From: Brevundimonas sp. UBA986
GTDB taxonomy: Bacteria; Pseudomonadota; Alphaproteobacteria; Caulobacterales; Caulobacteraceae
Direction: 5' to 3'
Assembly: GCA_002292165.1 (NCBI GenBank)
Contig: DBBK01000246.1
Location: 1,641 to 8,253, forward strand
Length of the DNA: 6,613 nt
Positions 6,436 through 6,613 of this stretch are shown one piece after another. Both the position numbers and the translations under genes were made by a program. The notes beneath the pieces are model-generated. The model saw only the letters and a program-made list of their open reading frames with translations, did not search any database and was not told where the DNA came from. Position 1 is the stretch's first letter. Every line of letters begins with the position of its first letter.

Positions 6436-6613
6436 TTACTTGATCTGGATCTTGGCGCCGGCTTCTTCCAGCTTCTTCTTGATTTCGTCGGCGGTCTGCT
6501 TGGAGACGTTCTCGACGATGTTCGCCGGAGCGGCTTCAACCAGGTCCTTGGCTTCCTTCAGACCCAGGTCGGTACGGACGCCACGGACTTCCTTGATGAC
6601 GTTGATCTTCTTG
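6436..6613 (-). CDS. rplL: 50S ribosomal protein L7/L12, C-terminal part
   Basis: L7/L12 forms the mobile stalk of the large ribosomal subunit and recruits translation GTPases. The visible 58 residues plus stop are the globular C-terminal domain: KKINVIKEVR, then LGLKEAKDLVEAAP, VSKQTADEIKKKLEEAGAKI and a terminal Lys. The N-terminal dimerisation domain and hinge lie beyond the right edge. Codon choice differs from the rest of the window in the way expected of a very highly expressed gene: six of seven Glu are GAA and all eleven Lys are AAG, while neighbours favour GAG. Compared with E. coli from memory, the turn between VRG and LGLKEAK is one residue longer (VRGVRTDLGLK against VRGATGLGLK). 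Two hairpins follow the stop, and no rpoB follows in the window. Confidence 0.97.
   Translation of the reverse strand, partial: KKINVIKEVRGVRTDLGLKEAKDLVEAAPANIVENVSKQTADEIKKKLEEAGAKIQIK

Overview
The window is high-GC, densely packed bacterial DNA. Strong GC bias at third codon positions, the gene families present, and an L7/L12 tail typical of alphaproteobacteria suggest the Caulobacteraceae, most likely a Brevundimonas-like organism. That placement comes from recalled family resemblance, not from a marker search.

Layout: (1) Positions 1-1738, plus strand: the 3' part of a YheS-type ABC-F ATPase gene cut by the window edge, followed one base later by a small DUF2164-type gene. (2) Positions 1739-1812: an intergenic gap, AT-richer in its centre, with a 7-1-7 inverted repeat resembling a Fur operator. 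(3) Positions 1813-5874, plus strand: four genes for predicted exported proteins. These are a DUF4198/NikM-like periplasmic protein, an unrecognised 138-aa secreted protein, an M61-family metallopeptidase with a PDZ domain, and a secreted TonB C-terminal-domain protein. The last two are nine to twelve bases apart and form an operon; a GC-rich hairpin lies before the peptidase, so the run may be two transcription units. (4) Positions 5906-6613, minus strand: a small proline-rich lipoprotein gene and the 3' end of rplL (ribosomal protein L7/L12), separated by a strong intrinsic terminator preceded by a UUCG-loop hairpin.

The central block looks like cell-envelope functions: peptide processing in the periplasm, a TonB-domain accessory protein and a possible metal-related DUF4198 protein. 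The Fur-like site would fit iron control of at least the first of these, but this is inference. The left and right ends are translation-related (ABC-F factor, L7/L12).

I see no insertion sequence, CRISPR array, tRNA, rRNA or phage gene, and no gene-free stretch over 300 bases. I did not find a clear new multi-gene system. The points most worth a second look are the Fur-like site, the TonB-domain protein with an unrecognised cysteine-bearing tail, and the unrecognised small exported proteins.
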